From: Myroides phaeus
GTDB lineage: Bacteria; Bacteroidota; Bacteroidia; Flavobacteriales; Flavobacteriaceae
Direction of reading: 5' to 3'
NCBI RefSeq assembly: GCF_900099675.1
Contig: NZ_FNDQ01000002.1
Location: 124,001-188,000 of the forward strand
Length of the DNA: 64,000 bases
This document shows, piece after piece, positions 56,692-64,000 of the stretch; within the stretch, counting starts at the first letter, position 1; the number at the start of each line of letters is the position of its first letter. A program made the translations under genes and the position numbers. Below the pieces are notes generated by a model. That model did no database searches and was not told the DNA's origin. It was given only the letters and a program-made list of their open reading frames with translations.

Positions 56692-57468
56692 TTATTTATT
56701 CTCTTTACCAATATGTCGAATTGCTTCACGCACCATTCTAAATAACTCAGAAGAGTAAACGAAATCTACAACATCTTCATTATTTGTTTGAATGATTTCT
56801 TTGTTGTTACCAGACCAAGCTAAAACCCCATTTTTAAGGAATACTATATGTTCTCCAATTTCAAGAACAGAGTTCATATCGTGTGTATTAATAACTGTTG
56901 TAATACCATATTCGTGAGTGATTTCCTGAATTAAGTTGTCAATTACAATTGCTGTTTTGGGATCTAATCCTGAGTTAGGCTCATCACAAAATAAGTATTT
57001 TGGATTGTTTACAATTGCTCTTGCAATAGCAACCCTTTTTTGCATACCACCTGATATTTCAGCAGGTCTTTTTTTATGAGCATTGATTAAATTAACACGT
57101 TCAATTACCTCGTCAACACGTATTTTAATCTCTTTCTCTGTTTTTGTAGTAAACATTTTAAGAGGAAAAGCAATGTTTTCTTCAACAGTCATTGAGTCAA
57201 AAAGAGCACTACCTTGGAATACCATTCCAATTTCAGTACGTAAGTCTCTTTTTTCCTTTTGTGTCAAATTAGCATAAATACGCCCATCAAAAGAAATATG
57301 ACCACTATCAGGTGTGTGAATACCTAATAGTGTTTTAAGCAATACTGTCTTACCAGAACCACTCTGTCCAATAATTAAGTTTGTCTTTCCTGTTTCAAAT
57401 GTAGTACTGATTCCTTTTAAAACCTGTGTACCATCAAATGATTTGATTATATCTTTTACTTCAATCAT
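56692..57468 (-). CDS. mlaF: MlaF-type ABC transporter ATP-binding protein
   Basis: 258-residue ATPase of the MCE/Mla-type phospholipid transporter. Walker A GQSGSGKT at 35-42, Q-loop FQGSALF, signature EISGGMQKRVAIA, Walker B YLFCDEPNSGLDP and H-loop NTHDMN. The 'GSALFDSMTVEENIAFPL' segment is typical of MlaF rather than of other importers. It is 3 bp downstream of the MlaE permease gene. No MCE-domain (MlaD) gene follows, so that subunit must be elsewhere. Involvement in outer-membrane lipid balance is by family. Confidence 0.92.
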   Translation of the reverse strand: MIEVKDIIKSFDGTQVLKGISTTFETGKTNLIIGQSGSGKTVLLKTLLGIHTPDSGHISFDGRIYANLTQKEKRDLRTEIGMVFQGSALFDSMTVEENIAFPLKMFTTKTEKEIKIRVDEVIERVNLINAHKKRPAEISGGMQKRVAIARAIVNNPKYLFCDEPNSGLDPKTAIVIDNLIQEITHEYGITTVINTHDMNSVLEIGEHIVFLKNGVLAWSGNNKEIIQTNNEDVVDFVYSSELFRMVREAIRHIGKENK

Positions 57469-57471
57469 ATC

Positions 57472-58218
57472 TTAATTACTTAAAAGAAGAGAGGTTAATA
57501 CGTAGTTTGTCAAAATGATAGCTACACTTGTCCATACGAAAGCAGTTGTACTCGCTTTACCAACTTCAAGAGCTCCACCTTTCATATAATATCCAAAGTA
57601 AGACGGAATGGTTGCTAAAAGGAAACCAAATAACGCTGTTTTAATAAAAGCATACGCAACGTGGAAAGGAATGAAAGAGTCTTGTAATCCAATTATAAAT
57701 TGTTCTGATGTAACAAAATTACCCATTACACCACCAAACCATCCTCCTAAAATACCAAGGAACATACTAATTCCAATAACGAATGGGTATAATAAAACAG
57801 CTACTAATTTTGGGAAAACTAAGTAGTTTAATGAACTAACCCCCATCACTTCTAAAGCGTCAATTTGTTCAGTAACTCTCATCGTACCGATGCTTGATGT
57901 AATAAAAGATCCCATTTTACCAGCCATAATGATTGATATAAAAGTTGGAGCAAACTCAAGAATTACTGATTGTCTTGTTGCAAAACCAATAAGGTATTTT
58001 GGAATTAAAGGATTTGTTAAGTTTAAAGCTGTTTGGATTGCAACTACACCTCCTACGAAGAAAGATAAGAAACAAACAATTCCTAAAGAACCGATGATTA
58101 AATCATCAATTTCTTTAAAAATAAGCTCTTTCATAACCTTCCATTTAGTCATCTTGCTAAAGATTTCTTTTAGCATAAGAAAGTACTGTCCTATATGTGT
58201 TAATCCAGATTTGATCAT
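57472..58218 (-). CDS. mlaE: MlaE-type ABC transporter permease
   Basis: 248-residue inner-membrane permease. Interfacial N-terminal helix, then about five membrane helices. Family motifs include GVVAIQTALNL near 57-67, EFAPTFISIIMAGKMGSFIT near 88-107 and GTMRVTEQIDALEVMGVSS near 112-130 (the coupling helix to MlaF). It is first in the two-gene unit and reads away from the GT2 gene, 67 bp apart. Confidence 0.92.
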   Translation of the reverse strand: MIKSGLTHIGQYFLMLKEIFSKMTKWKVMKELIFKEIDDLIIGSLGIVCFLSFFVGGVVAIQTALNLTNPLIPKYLIGFATRQSVILEFAPTFISIIMAGKMGSFITSSIGTMRVTEQIDALEVMGVSSLNYLVFPKLVAVLLYPFVIGISMFLGILGGWFGGVMGNFVTSEQFIIGLQDSFIPFHVAYAFIKTALFGFLLATIPSYFGYYMKGGALEVGKASTTAFVWTSVAIILTNYVLTSLLLSN

Positions 58219-58285
58219 AAAAATTAAAATATCGGCTAAATTACCAATTACAAATGAGTTTTGAGTTTATTAGAGTAAAAAAAGA

Positions 58286-59140
58286 CTAAAGCAGTTTAGA
58301 TTTTATCTTCTGCCAGCGGTATTTTCTAATGAATTTACCTTGTTCTTCATTCACTAAATAAGGTTGTTTTTCTTTTTGTGCTTTGAAGTACCCTTTTAGA
58401 TAATCTACAAAAAGAAGTGTTTTTTTCTTTTTAGTTGCCAATTTTAAACCAGCAATTGTTGTAATAACTAAACCATAGTGGAGTCTGTAAAAAGCTTCAC
58501 CTTGTTTATATCTTGCAGACTTATCATAATTAGCACCTGTAGGTTTAAGATGTTTCACTTTGAGAGATTCAATTGTAACTACTTTCCAATTGTAAAAACG
58601 ACATAGCAATTCATCAACAGTGTCCCATCCCATAGCTGTTCTCAAACCACCAATTTGCTCAAAGCACGATTTTCTATAAGCTTTAAACGCACCACGGATA
58701 TGTTCTTTGTCAGTTAAGTTTTCTAATACCCATTGTCCACTTTTCTTTATATATGCAAATCCTCCAACCATACCGATTGTATTATCTGTTGCGAACGTAT
58801 TAGCAATAGTTTCAAAATAGTCAATTGGTAGGATTAAATCGGCATCTAATTTTACAATAAAGTTATAATCTATTATAGAGGAAAGAGAATTTAAACCATA
58901 GTTAAATGCTTGAACAACCTTACTACCGGGTAAATGAATAGCCTCAGATTGTTTGTTGACAAGAGTAATCCAAGAATAGTTGTTAGCATATTGTTGAACA
59001 ATAGTCGCTGTATTATCAGTAGAATTGTCATTGACCACGATGAGTTGTACGGGAGGCAAAGTTTGCTGTACTATACTATCTAATGTTTTGGATATAAAAT
59101 CCGCCTCATTAAACGCAGGCATAATAACAATATAGTTCAT
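58286..59140 (-). CDS. Family 2 glycosyltransferase
   Basis: 284 residues. GT-A fold with PAFNEADFISKTLDSIVQQT at 8-27, VVNDNSTDNTA near 35-45 and the DxD motif KLDADLILP near 117-125. The C-terminal YNWKVVTIESLKVKHLKP region is followed by a basic tail without membrane anchor. Donor and acceptor cannot be told; a lipid-linked or surface polysaccharide is likely since a flippase gene is divergently placed next door. Begins with a -7-like box at 59194-59201 on the minus strand. Confidence 0.9.
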   Translation of the reverse strand: MNYIVIMPAFNEADFISKTLDSIVQQTLPPVQLIVVNDNSTDNTATIVQQYANNYSWITLVNKQSEAIHLPGSKVVQAFNYGLNSLSSIIDYNFIVKLDADLILPIDYFETIANTFATDNTIGMVGGFAYIKKSGQWVLENLTDKEHIRGAFKAYRKSCFEQIGGLRTAMGWDTVDELLCRFYNWKVVTIESLKVKHLKPTGANYDKSARYKQGEAFYRLHYGLVITTIAGLKLATKKKKTLLFVDYLKGYFKAQKEKQPYLVNEEQGKFIRKYRWQKIKSKLL

Positions 59141-59193
59141 TATCTTTAAGTCTTGAAAATTTAGATTGATAGTCTAAGATAACCATCAAAAGA

Positions 59194-59201
59194 CAAATTT
59201 A
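59194..59201 (-). promoter_or_regulatory. -7 promoter box of the GT2 gene (minus strand)
   Basis: Reads TAAATTTG on the minus strand, matching TAnnTTTG, 54 bp before the start. No -33 TTG is clear. Confidence 0.4.
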
Positions 59202-59233
59202 AAAAAAATAGTAGTTAAGCATTTATTAGGAAG

Positions 59234-59241
59234 TATATTTG
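59234..59241 (+). promoter_or_regulatory. -7 promoter box of the flippase gene
   Basis: TATATTTG matches TAnnTTTG, 20 bp before the ATG. It lies 32 bp from the oppositely oriented GT2 box. Confidence 0.45.
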
Positions 59242-59261
59242 TAAGCATAATAAGTTAATTA

Positions 59262-60728
59262 ATGGGGAGTAAGATTTCTACAAAACAAGCCTTTTTGTTT
59301 ACCGCGATTAATTACATCGGGGTATTAATAGGTGTAATATCTACTGTATTAATTTACCCTCAAGACAAAGAAATGCTTGGTATCATTCGCTTTGTTGATG
59401 CTTGTGCACAAATATTATTTCCTATCATTGTACTTGGAAGTACACACGCGTTAATTAATTTCTATCCTAATTTAACCGAAAACTTACAGAAAAAACTATT
59501 CAGTTTTAGTTTACTATCCTTAGGAAAGCTTGCTTTGTTAGTAGGTGGACTTATTTATATTGGCTCTTTTTTCTACAAAGGAGATGATATTAAATATGTC
59601 TATATGGGATTTCCATTAGCTATAGCAATGGCTTATATTGAGCTATTTAGAAGACAAGCTACCAATTTACAGAAATTATCTTTTCCCACATTCTTTGAAA
59701 AAATAATTCCTAAAATAGCTTTACCTGCCGTTTTTTTAATGGTGATTTATGCAGGTTATACAATTAATCAAGCTATAGGATACTACATTATTGCCTATTA
59801 TATCGTTGCATTTGTAATAGGGGGGTATATTTACAAGTACTTCCAATACAAATGGTATTGGAATTATAATGACTTATTTCAGTCACTCAGTAAAAAAGAA
59901 TATTACGCTTATAGCCTATTCGCTTTTGCAGGTAGCTTTGGTTCTTTTTTTGCTTTTCGAGCAGATTCACTAATGATACCATATTTCATTTCTTACGAAG
60001 CTAATGGTACATATAATATCGGAGTTACCCTTGCATCAACCTTAGCAATTCCAGCTACAGGGGTGTTTGCTTTGTATGCTCCTGTCATTTCAGATTTGAT
60101 AAAGCGAGTTCAATTGCGCGAGCTTAATCAGAAGTATAAAGAAGTAGCTCGTAACTTATTTTTTATTGGAATGCTATTGTTTACGTGTGTAGCAGTCGGA
60201 ATAGAACCGTTGTTTAGATTACTACCTACTTATGACAAGTTAGCTCCATCTATCCCTATAATCTATTTATTGGGAGTAAATGTGGTTATAAATATGTCAA
60301 CAGGATTTAATAGTGAAATAATTTCTTATTCAAAATACTATCGCTTTAACCTTGTATCAATACTAAGTTTAATGGTATTGAATGTAGCTTTAAATTACTT
60401 GTTGTTGACACAAACTACACTGGGGATATTTGGAGTAGGATTAGCTTCTTTATTGTCATTAACCTTATTTAATATTGCAAAGACATACTACATCTATCAC
60501 AAGATGAAACTATGGCCTTTCGACCTTCAGTTCTTCAAGCTATTGATGACAATGATGTTGGTTGTTTTAGGAGTATTTGCAATACCGATGGATATTCATC
60601 CTTTATTCGAACTATGTATTCGCGTAACACTTGTTTTAGTTATCAACGGGTATTTTATCTTCCGCACCAATTGGGTAATTGGAATTAGACATGTTTTAAT
60701 GAAGTTTATTAGCAAGTTTTTAAAGTGA
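59262..60728 (+). CDS. Polysaccharide biosynthesis flippase (MOP/Wzx-like)
   Basis: 488-residue membrane protein with about 12-14 hydrophobic segments from residue 10 to the end. It has the Wzx/MOP-like opening (KQAFLFTAINYIGVLIGVIS) and the internal AFAGSFGSFFAFRADSLMIP near 221-240. Such proteins flip lipid-linked sugars across the inner membrane. Divergent from a GT2 gene, which supports a role in surface glycan, but no polymerase or other glycosyltransferase is present here. Followed by a gene-free gap. Confidence 0.88.
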   Translation: MGSKISTKQAFLFTAINYIGVLIGVISTVLIYPQDKEMLGIIRFVDACAQILFPIIVLGSTHALINFYPNLTENLQKKLFSFSLLSLGKLALLVGGLIYIGSFFYKGDDIKYVYMGFPLAIAMAYIELFRRQATNLQKLSFPTFFEKIIPKIALPAVFLMVIYAGYTINQAIGYYIIAYYIVAFVIGGYIYKYFQYKWYWNYNDLFQSLSKKEYYAYSLFAFAGSFGSFFAFRADSLMIPYFISYEANGTYNIGVTLASTLAIPATGVFALYAPVISDLIKRVQLRELNQKYKEVARNLFFIGMLLFTCVAVGIEPLFRLLPTYDKLAPSIPIIYLLGVNVVINMSTGFNSEIISYSKYYRFNLVSILSLMVLNVALNYLLLTQTTLGIFGVGLASLLSLTLFNIAKTYYIYHKMKLWPFDLQFFKLLMTMMLVVLGVFAIPMDIHPLFELCIRVTLVLVINGYFIFRTNWVIGIRHVLMKFISKFLK

Positions 60729-61146
60729 TAATTTATTTATTAAGCTTCGTTTTTAAAAGTTTCACTATATTTTTTTAGATTATGTTTCGTTGTTAATATG
60801 TCTGTTATATGATTTTAAATAAAAAATTGTACAATACAAATCAAGATTATCAACTCTAACAGTACGGTGAAAGCAAGATAGTATATCTTTAGTACTGACA
60901 CCTATAAAAATTGATTTCAGCGTGGCGTGCTGTTTGTTTTATTCAGTGTAAGACAATAGTGCTGCCATAAGAAATAGGTAAAATATATGTGTGATTAAGG
61001 TTGTATTATTGGAGTAAATAAAAGGAGAGTATAATTAGATAGTGATGAGGTAGAAGGGTGTTAAAAGTAAATTCAGGGGTAAGGCAAGAATTATAGATGA
61101 AGTAGATTAACTATCTACTAAGCGGAATAACAATTTATGAAAAAAA
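60729..61146. other. Non-coding gap after the flippase gene
   Basis: About 420 bases without a supportable gene. The only structure noticed is AGTAGAT (61101-61107) facing ATCTACT (61113-61119), a 7-bp hairpin. The rest shows no RNA family I recognise. Confidence 0.5.
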
Positions 61147-61178
61147 TAAGGCGATGTCTTATAGAAGACACCGCCTTA
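61147..61178 (-). terminator. Terminator of the EamA transporter gene (minus strand)
   Basis: TAAGGCGATGTCTT (61147-61160) and AAGACACCGCCTTA (61165-61178) form a stem with one mismatch. On the minus strand a T6 run follows. Confidence 0.85.
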
Positions 61179-61201
61179 GAGCTATATTGAATTGATTTGT
61201 T

Positions 61202-62119
61202 TTAAAGTTCTGGTTCTGGCAATACTTTTTTCTTAATCATAGTAAGTAGTATAATTGTAACAATAATACACAAACTACCTATCCAATCCATTGTATGAAA
61301 TTGTACTCCGAAATAAGTTATTGCTATAAACGTAGCAGATAATGGTTCAGCACAAGCAAGTAGACTTGCACGTTGTGGACCTATATTCTTAATAGCATTT
61401 AAGAAGATATAAAAAGGAATTAAAGTTCCTAAAAATACGATAAATGCAACTACTAAATAAGTATCTGTATCCCAAATCCCTTCCAATTTATGTGGAGGGT
61501 GAATGATACTCATCGCTGTTCCTGCAATTAACATACTCCAACCAATAATTGAAATTGGGCTATATCTGTTTAATAAATGTACAGGCATAATTGTATAAGC
61601 CGCTAATGCTAAAGCAGAAGCAATACCCCAACTCAATGCTGTTGGTGTAATGTTTAAACTTGTTATGTCTCCGTGGGTAACTAATAAGAACGTTCCCAAC
61701 ATAGCAAGACCAATAGCTAAAAACTCAATAGGTTTAGGCCATTTTTTTAATCTTAAAGCTAAGTAAATAGCAATAAATACCGGACCTGTATATTGTAATA
61801 CAGTTGCTGTTGCAGCATTTGAATGCAAGATTGTTACAAAATATGTATACTGGACCGTTAACATTCCAAGGATACTAAACACAACTAAGTTGATTGCATC
61901 TTTTTTATCCTTCCATATTTTCCACACATCAGGATTTCTTTGTAGAATACCGAAAATAAGCATAAGTACTCCTGAAACTAATAATCTAACGGTTACTAAC
62001 CATTCGGCGTTGAATTCTTTTTCTGTAAAAAGAAATTGTGCGAAAGTACCTGATACACCCCAAAGCATCGCTGCGAAAATAGCAGATGCAAAGCCTAAAA
62101 ATTTGTTGTTTAATTGCAT
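61202..62119 (-). CDS. EamA/DMT-superfamily transporter
   Basis: 305 residues with ten hydrophobic helices in two repeated halves, the drug/metabolite transporter pattern. Typical stretches are FLGFASAIFAAMLWGVSGTF at the start, SNAATATVLQYTGPVFIAIY near 98-117, and GPQRASLLACAEPLSATFIA near 248-267. It probably exports a small metabolite; substrate is unknown. It is a single gene with its own promoter box and terminator. A CTGAATATTCAG palindrome lies upstream of that box. Confidence 0.9.
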   Translation of the reverse strand: MQLNNKFLGFASAIFAAMLWGVSGTFAQFLFTEKEFNAEWLVTVRLLVSGVLMLIFGILQRNPDVWKIWKDKKDAINLVVFSILGMLTVQYTYFVTILHSNAATATVLQYTGPVFIAIYLALRLKKWPKPIEFLAIGLAMLGTFLLVTHGDITSLNITPTALSWGIASALALAAYTIMPVHLLNRYSPISIIGWSMLIAGTAMSIIHPPHKLEGIWDTDTYLVVAFIVFLGTLIPFYIFLNAIKNIGPQRASLLACAEPLSATFIAITYFGVQFHTMDWIGSLCIIVTIILLTMIKKKVLPEPEL

Positions 62120-62187
62120 TTTATATAACGTACGTCTAATACATTAAGAGTTAAAAAAAAGAAATATTCTCTATTTGAAATATTGCG

Positions 62188-62195
62188 CAAAAGTA
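62188..62195 (-). promoter_or_regulatory. -7 promoter box of the EamA gene (minus strand)
   Basis: Reads TACTTTTG on the minus strand, matching TAnnTTTG, 69 bp before the start. Confidence 0.5.
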
Positions 62196-62208
62196 CATAA
62201 TTAAAAGC

Positions 62209-62220
62209 CTGAATATTCAG
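62209..62220. promoter_or_regulatory. 12-bp palindrome near the EamA promoter
   Basis: CTGAATATTCAG is perfectly self-complementary and lies 14 bp upstream of the -7 box, overlapping the expected -33 region. Possible operator; could be chance. Confidence 0.35.
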
Positions 62221-62522
62221 ATAATATAGTGGATGAGCCGTTTTATTTAGTATGCATTTTTTGGTTTATTTTTTTGACGGAATTAATGCAGTAAATCAGG
62301 AATGCTTATTTATTGTTTAAGATATTATGTTTTTTTAATTTGATTGGTAGTCTTTTGTAAAAAGAAAATAGGGGAGTGGTGAGTAATCTTGTATTGTTTT
62401 ATGCTTTTTTGCTTAGATACGAATGGAAATGAAGGTTACTCTATTATAAGTGTCGTATATCTGTTTTGAAATTGGCATTAATCTTGCTCTTTGTTTTATA
62501 GATAATTAAAAAGATAGGAGGT
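62221..62522. other. Non-coding gap before the small membrane ORF
   Basis: About 300 AT-rich bases without a recognisable gene, RNA or strong promoter. AGGAGGT at 62516-62522 abuts the ATG of the small ORF that follows. Confidence 0.45.
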
Positions 62523-62702
62523 ATGAATAAGATAGGAAAGTTTATGGTGGCAATAATTGTTTTATCTACAATCGTACTATTATTGGATTTATTTGATGTT
62601 TTTGGAAGTAAAGGAATTAGGTTTGTTTGTTATGTGGTCATTTGTATAGCAGGAGCTACTTTTTTCTTTGTTAACAAAAAACATAGTGATAGTGAAAAGT
62701 GA
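62523..62702 (+). CDS. Small two-helix membrane protein (59 residues)
   Basis: Short ORF starting MNKIGKFMVAIIVLSTIVLL and ending HSDSEK. Two membrane helices are likely, at about 8-27 and 33-50, with a basic start and a charged tail. AGGAGGT directly precedes the ATG; this is a rare strong Shine-Dalgarno in this genome, though only one base from the start codon, so the Met at codon 8 could be used instead. A perfect 18-bp terminator follows 12 bp after the stop. No family is recognised. The layout (SD, ORF, terminator) supports a real gene. Confidence 0.55.
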   Translation: MNKIGKFMVAIIVLSTIVLLLDLFDVFGSKGIRFVCYVVICIAGATFFFVNKKHSDSEK

Positions 62703-62714
62703 AATTAAATGATA

Positions 62715-62755
62715 AAAAAAGCCCAAAAAAGTGTCTAACTTTTTTGGGCTTTTTT
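62715..62755. terminator. Bidirectional terminator between small ORF and FabH-like gene
   Basis: AAAAAAGCCCAAAAAAGT (62715-62732) pairs exactly with ACTTTTTTGGGCTTTTTT (62738-62755) around GTCTA. It ends directly at the minus-strand stop codon of the convergent gene. Confidence 0.94.
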
Positions 62756-63814
62756 CTATATCTGATAAGTAAAGGCATTGATGTTCATTCCAGCTCCTAC
62801 AGAAGCAAAAAGTATTATATCTCCTGTTTCAAAGCTGTGGTTTTCTAATTCTTTATTAATAATCATATCGTATAAAGTAGGAAGTGTAGCTACACTACTA
62901 TTACCTAATTTTTGAATATTCATAGGCATAATGTATTCAGGCATTTCCATATCGTATAATTCATAAAAGCGTTTTACAATGGCTTCGTCCATTTTTTCAT
63001 TTGCTTGGTGAATCATAACCTTTTTAATTCTCTTGATATCAATTCCACTTTTATCAACACAACTCTTCATTGCTTTAGGAACGTTTAGAAGAGCAAACTC
63101 ATATATTTTACGTCCATACATTTTGATGTACTTTGTGTCTTTATCAAGATCTGGATTGTACGATTTTCCGAAATGAATAAAGAAAGCTTCTTCTAATGTA
63201 TGACTTGCACTTTCAACAGATAAAATCCCTCCACCATCGTGAGTACGCTCAAGAACAGTAGCACCTGCGCCGTCAGCATAAATCATAGAATCGCGATCGT
63301 GTAGGTCAATTACTCTTGATAACGTTTCAGCTCCAATTACTAAACATCGTTTAGCCATTCCAGCATTCATAAATGCGTAGGCTTGAATTACCCCTTGTAA
63401 CCATCCAGGACAACCAAATAAAACGTCAAAAGCTACGCAACTTGGATTAGCTATTTTCAAGTTGTGTTTAACTCTTGCTGCTAAGCTTGGTACAATATCG
63501 GATTGAATAGTACCGTGTTTAATATCTCCAAAGTTGTGTGCAAAGATGATGTAATCAAGAGTTTCAGGGTCAATATTTGCATTTTGAATTGCGCGTTGAG
63601 CAGCAATTGTTCCGATGTCAGTTGTTGTAAGATTATTTTCTACATATCTTCTCTCTTCAATTCCTGTAATTTGCTGAAGTTTTTTAGCTATGCGTTCATT
63701 ATTATCTTTTAATGGTAAACCATTTTCATCTCTAAAATCAAACTGACCAAAGTCTTGGTTGCCTATTACTTTAGTAGGAATATAGCACCCAGAACTTACA
63801 ATTTTAATATTCAT
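62756..63814 (-). CDS. 3-oxoacyl-ACP synthase III (FabH-like) family protein
   Basis: 352 residues from the ATG at 63814 (MNIKIVSSGCYIPTKV). The frame opens earlier, at 63895, but that 27-residue Lys/Asn-rich extension is unlike the family. Thiolase fold with catalytic Cys135 (DVLFGCPGWLQG), His269 (VMIHQANEKM) and Asn305 (KLGNSSVAT), the FabH triad. It ends ASVGAGMNINAFTYQI. Chain starters cannot be judged, and the sequence is longer than housekeeping FabH (about 317-335), so a role in a special fatty acid, polyketide-like or pigment pathway is possible. It has no neighbour in a pathway here. Confidence 0.9.
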   Translation of the reverse strand: MNIKIVSSGCYIPTKVIGNQDFGQFDFRDENGLPLKDNNERIAKKLQQITGIEERRYVENNLTTTDIGTIAAQRAIQNANIDPETLDYIIFAHNFGDIKHGTIQSDIVPSLAARVKHNLKIANPSCVAFDVLFGCPGWLQGVIQAYAFMNAGMAKRCLVIGAETLSRVIDLHDRDSMIYADGAGATVLERTHDGGGILSVESASHTLEEAFFIHFGKSYNPDLDKDTKYIKMYGRKIYEFALLNVPKAMKSCVDKSGIDIKRIKKVMIHQANEKMDEAIVKRFYELYDMEMPEYIMPMNIQKLGNSSVATLPTLYDMIINKELENHSFETGDIILFASVGAGMNINAFTYQI

Positions 63815-64000
63815 GTTGTTATTGTTGGTTAATATCTTAGTAAACTTATGTTTTTCATTTTTAAAAATGAAGAAATTTGCTTTGTTTTTTAGCATATTAA
63901 CGGATAAATAGGTGCACTTATTGTTTTTTTGTAGTTTATTTCTTCATTTAGTTTTAAAAATAAATAATTGAGTTGGGTTATTCCTTTTCTTTTTTGTTAA
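63815..64000. other. Upstream region of the FabH-like gene to window end
   Basis: AT-rich, no further gene visible. No minus-strand TAnnTTTG box was found by eye. Confidence 0.45.

Overview
The window is AT-rich chromosomal DNA from a member of the Bacteroidota, almost certainly family Flavobacteriaceae and probably Myroides or a close relative. The genus is an inference from overall gene content. The phylum call rests on direct evidence: tandem SusC/SusD pairs, flavobacterial TAnnTTTG-type promoter boxes, near absence of Shine-Dalgarno sequences except a strong one at rpsU, tRNA genes without encoded CCA, and families such as DUF2851, DUF3467 and Porin_10.

Layout. (1) 1-18260: four consecutive SusC/SusD outer-membrane uptake pairs, the first cut by the window edge, each closed by a hairpin terminator. 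No glycoside hydrolase, protease or regulator lies among them. (2) 18305-25778: a putative porin; a secreted PNGase F-type glycoamidase on the minus strand; then DUF2851, a PspC-like small membrane protein, a helix-hairpin-helix protein and an acyl-CoA dehydrogenase. (3) 25788-28196: two tandem paralogous SDF/DAACS symporters on the minus strand. The terminator at their end is a perfect 52-bp palindrome that encodes the C-terminus of the second one. (4) 28197-33858: a repeat-bearing non-coding stretch, then a TonB-dependent receptor, a periplasmic repeat-like protein and a LytS/LytTR two-component pair. (5) 33876-48790: the information-processing block: rpsU, tyrosine recombinase, hpf, tRNA-Thr/Tyr/Thr, tuf, tRNA-Trp, secE, nusG, rplK-A-J-L, rpoB, rpoC and DUF3467. 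(6) 48921-49890: Fe-type superoxide dismutase with a small Cys-rich helical partner, minus strand. (7) 50259-53041: pyruvate dehydrogenase E1-alpha and E2. (8) 53112-62119: a tight run of M28 peptidase lipoprotein, SDR, SprT-like and mannose-1-phosphate guanylyltransferase genes; MlaF/MlaE on the minus strand; a GT2 glycosyltransferase, a flippase and an EamA exporter. (9) 62120-64000: a 59-codon membrane ORF and a FabH-like ketoacyl synthase.

How the parts fit. The left third is an envelope/nutrient-capture region: SusCD pairs, a porin and an N-glycan-releasing enzyme. The middle is the conserved translation/transcription superoperon. Several terminators and promoters there physically overlap (rpsU/recombinase, hpf/tRNA). 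The right third mixes central metabolism with envelope glycan and lipid handling.

No mobile element, CRISPR array or phage was seen, and no clearly new defence system. The best candidates for a second look are: the PNGase F-II-like enzyme with a substituted third catalytic position; the 28.5-kb repeat/inverted-repeat cluster; the possibly frameshifted start of the LytS kinase; the rpsU Shine-Dalgarno; the SOD/Cys-rich protein operon with TTAG-N-CTAA boxes; and the palindromic coding terminator.
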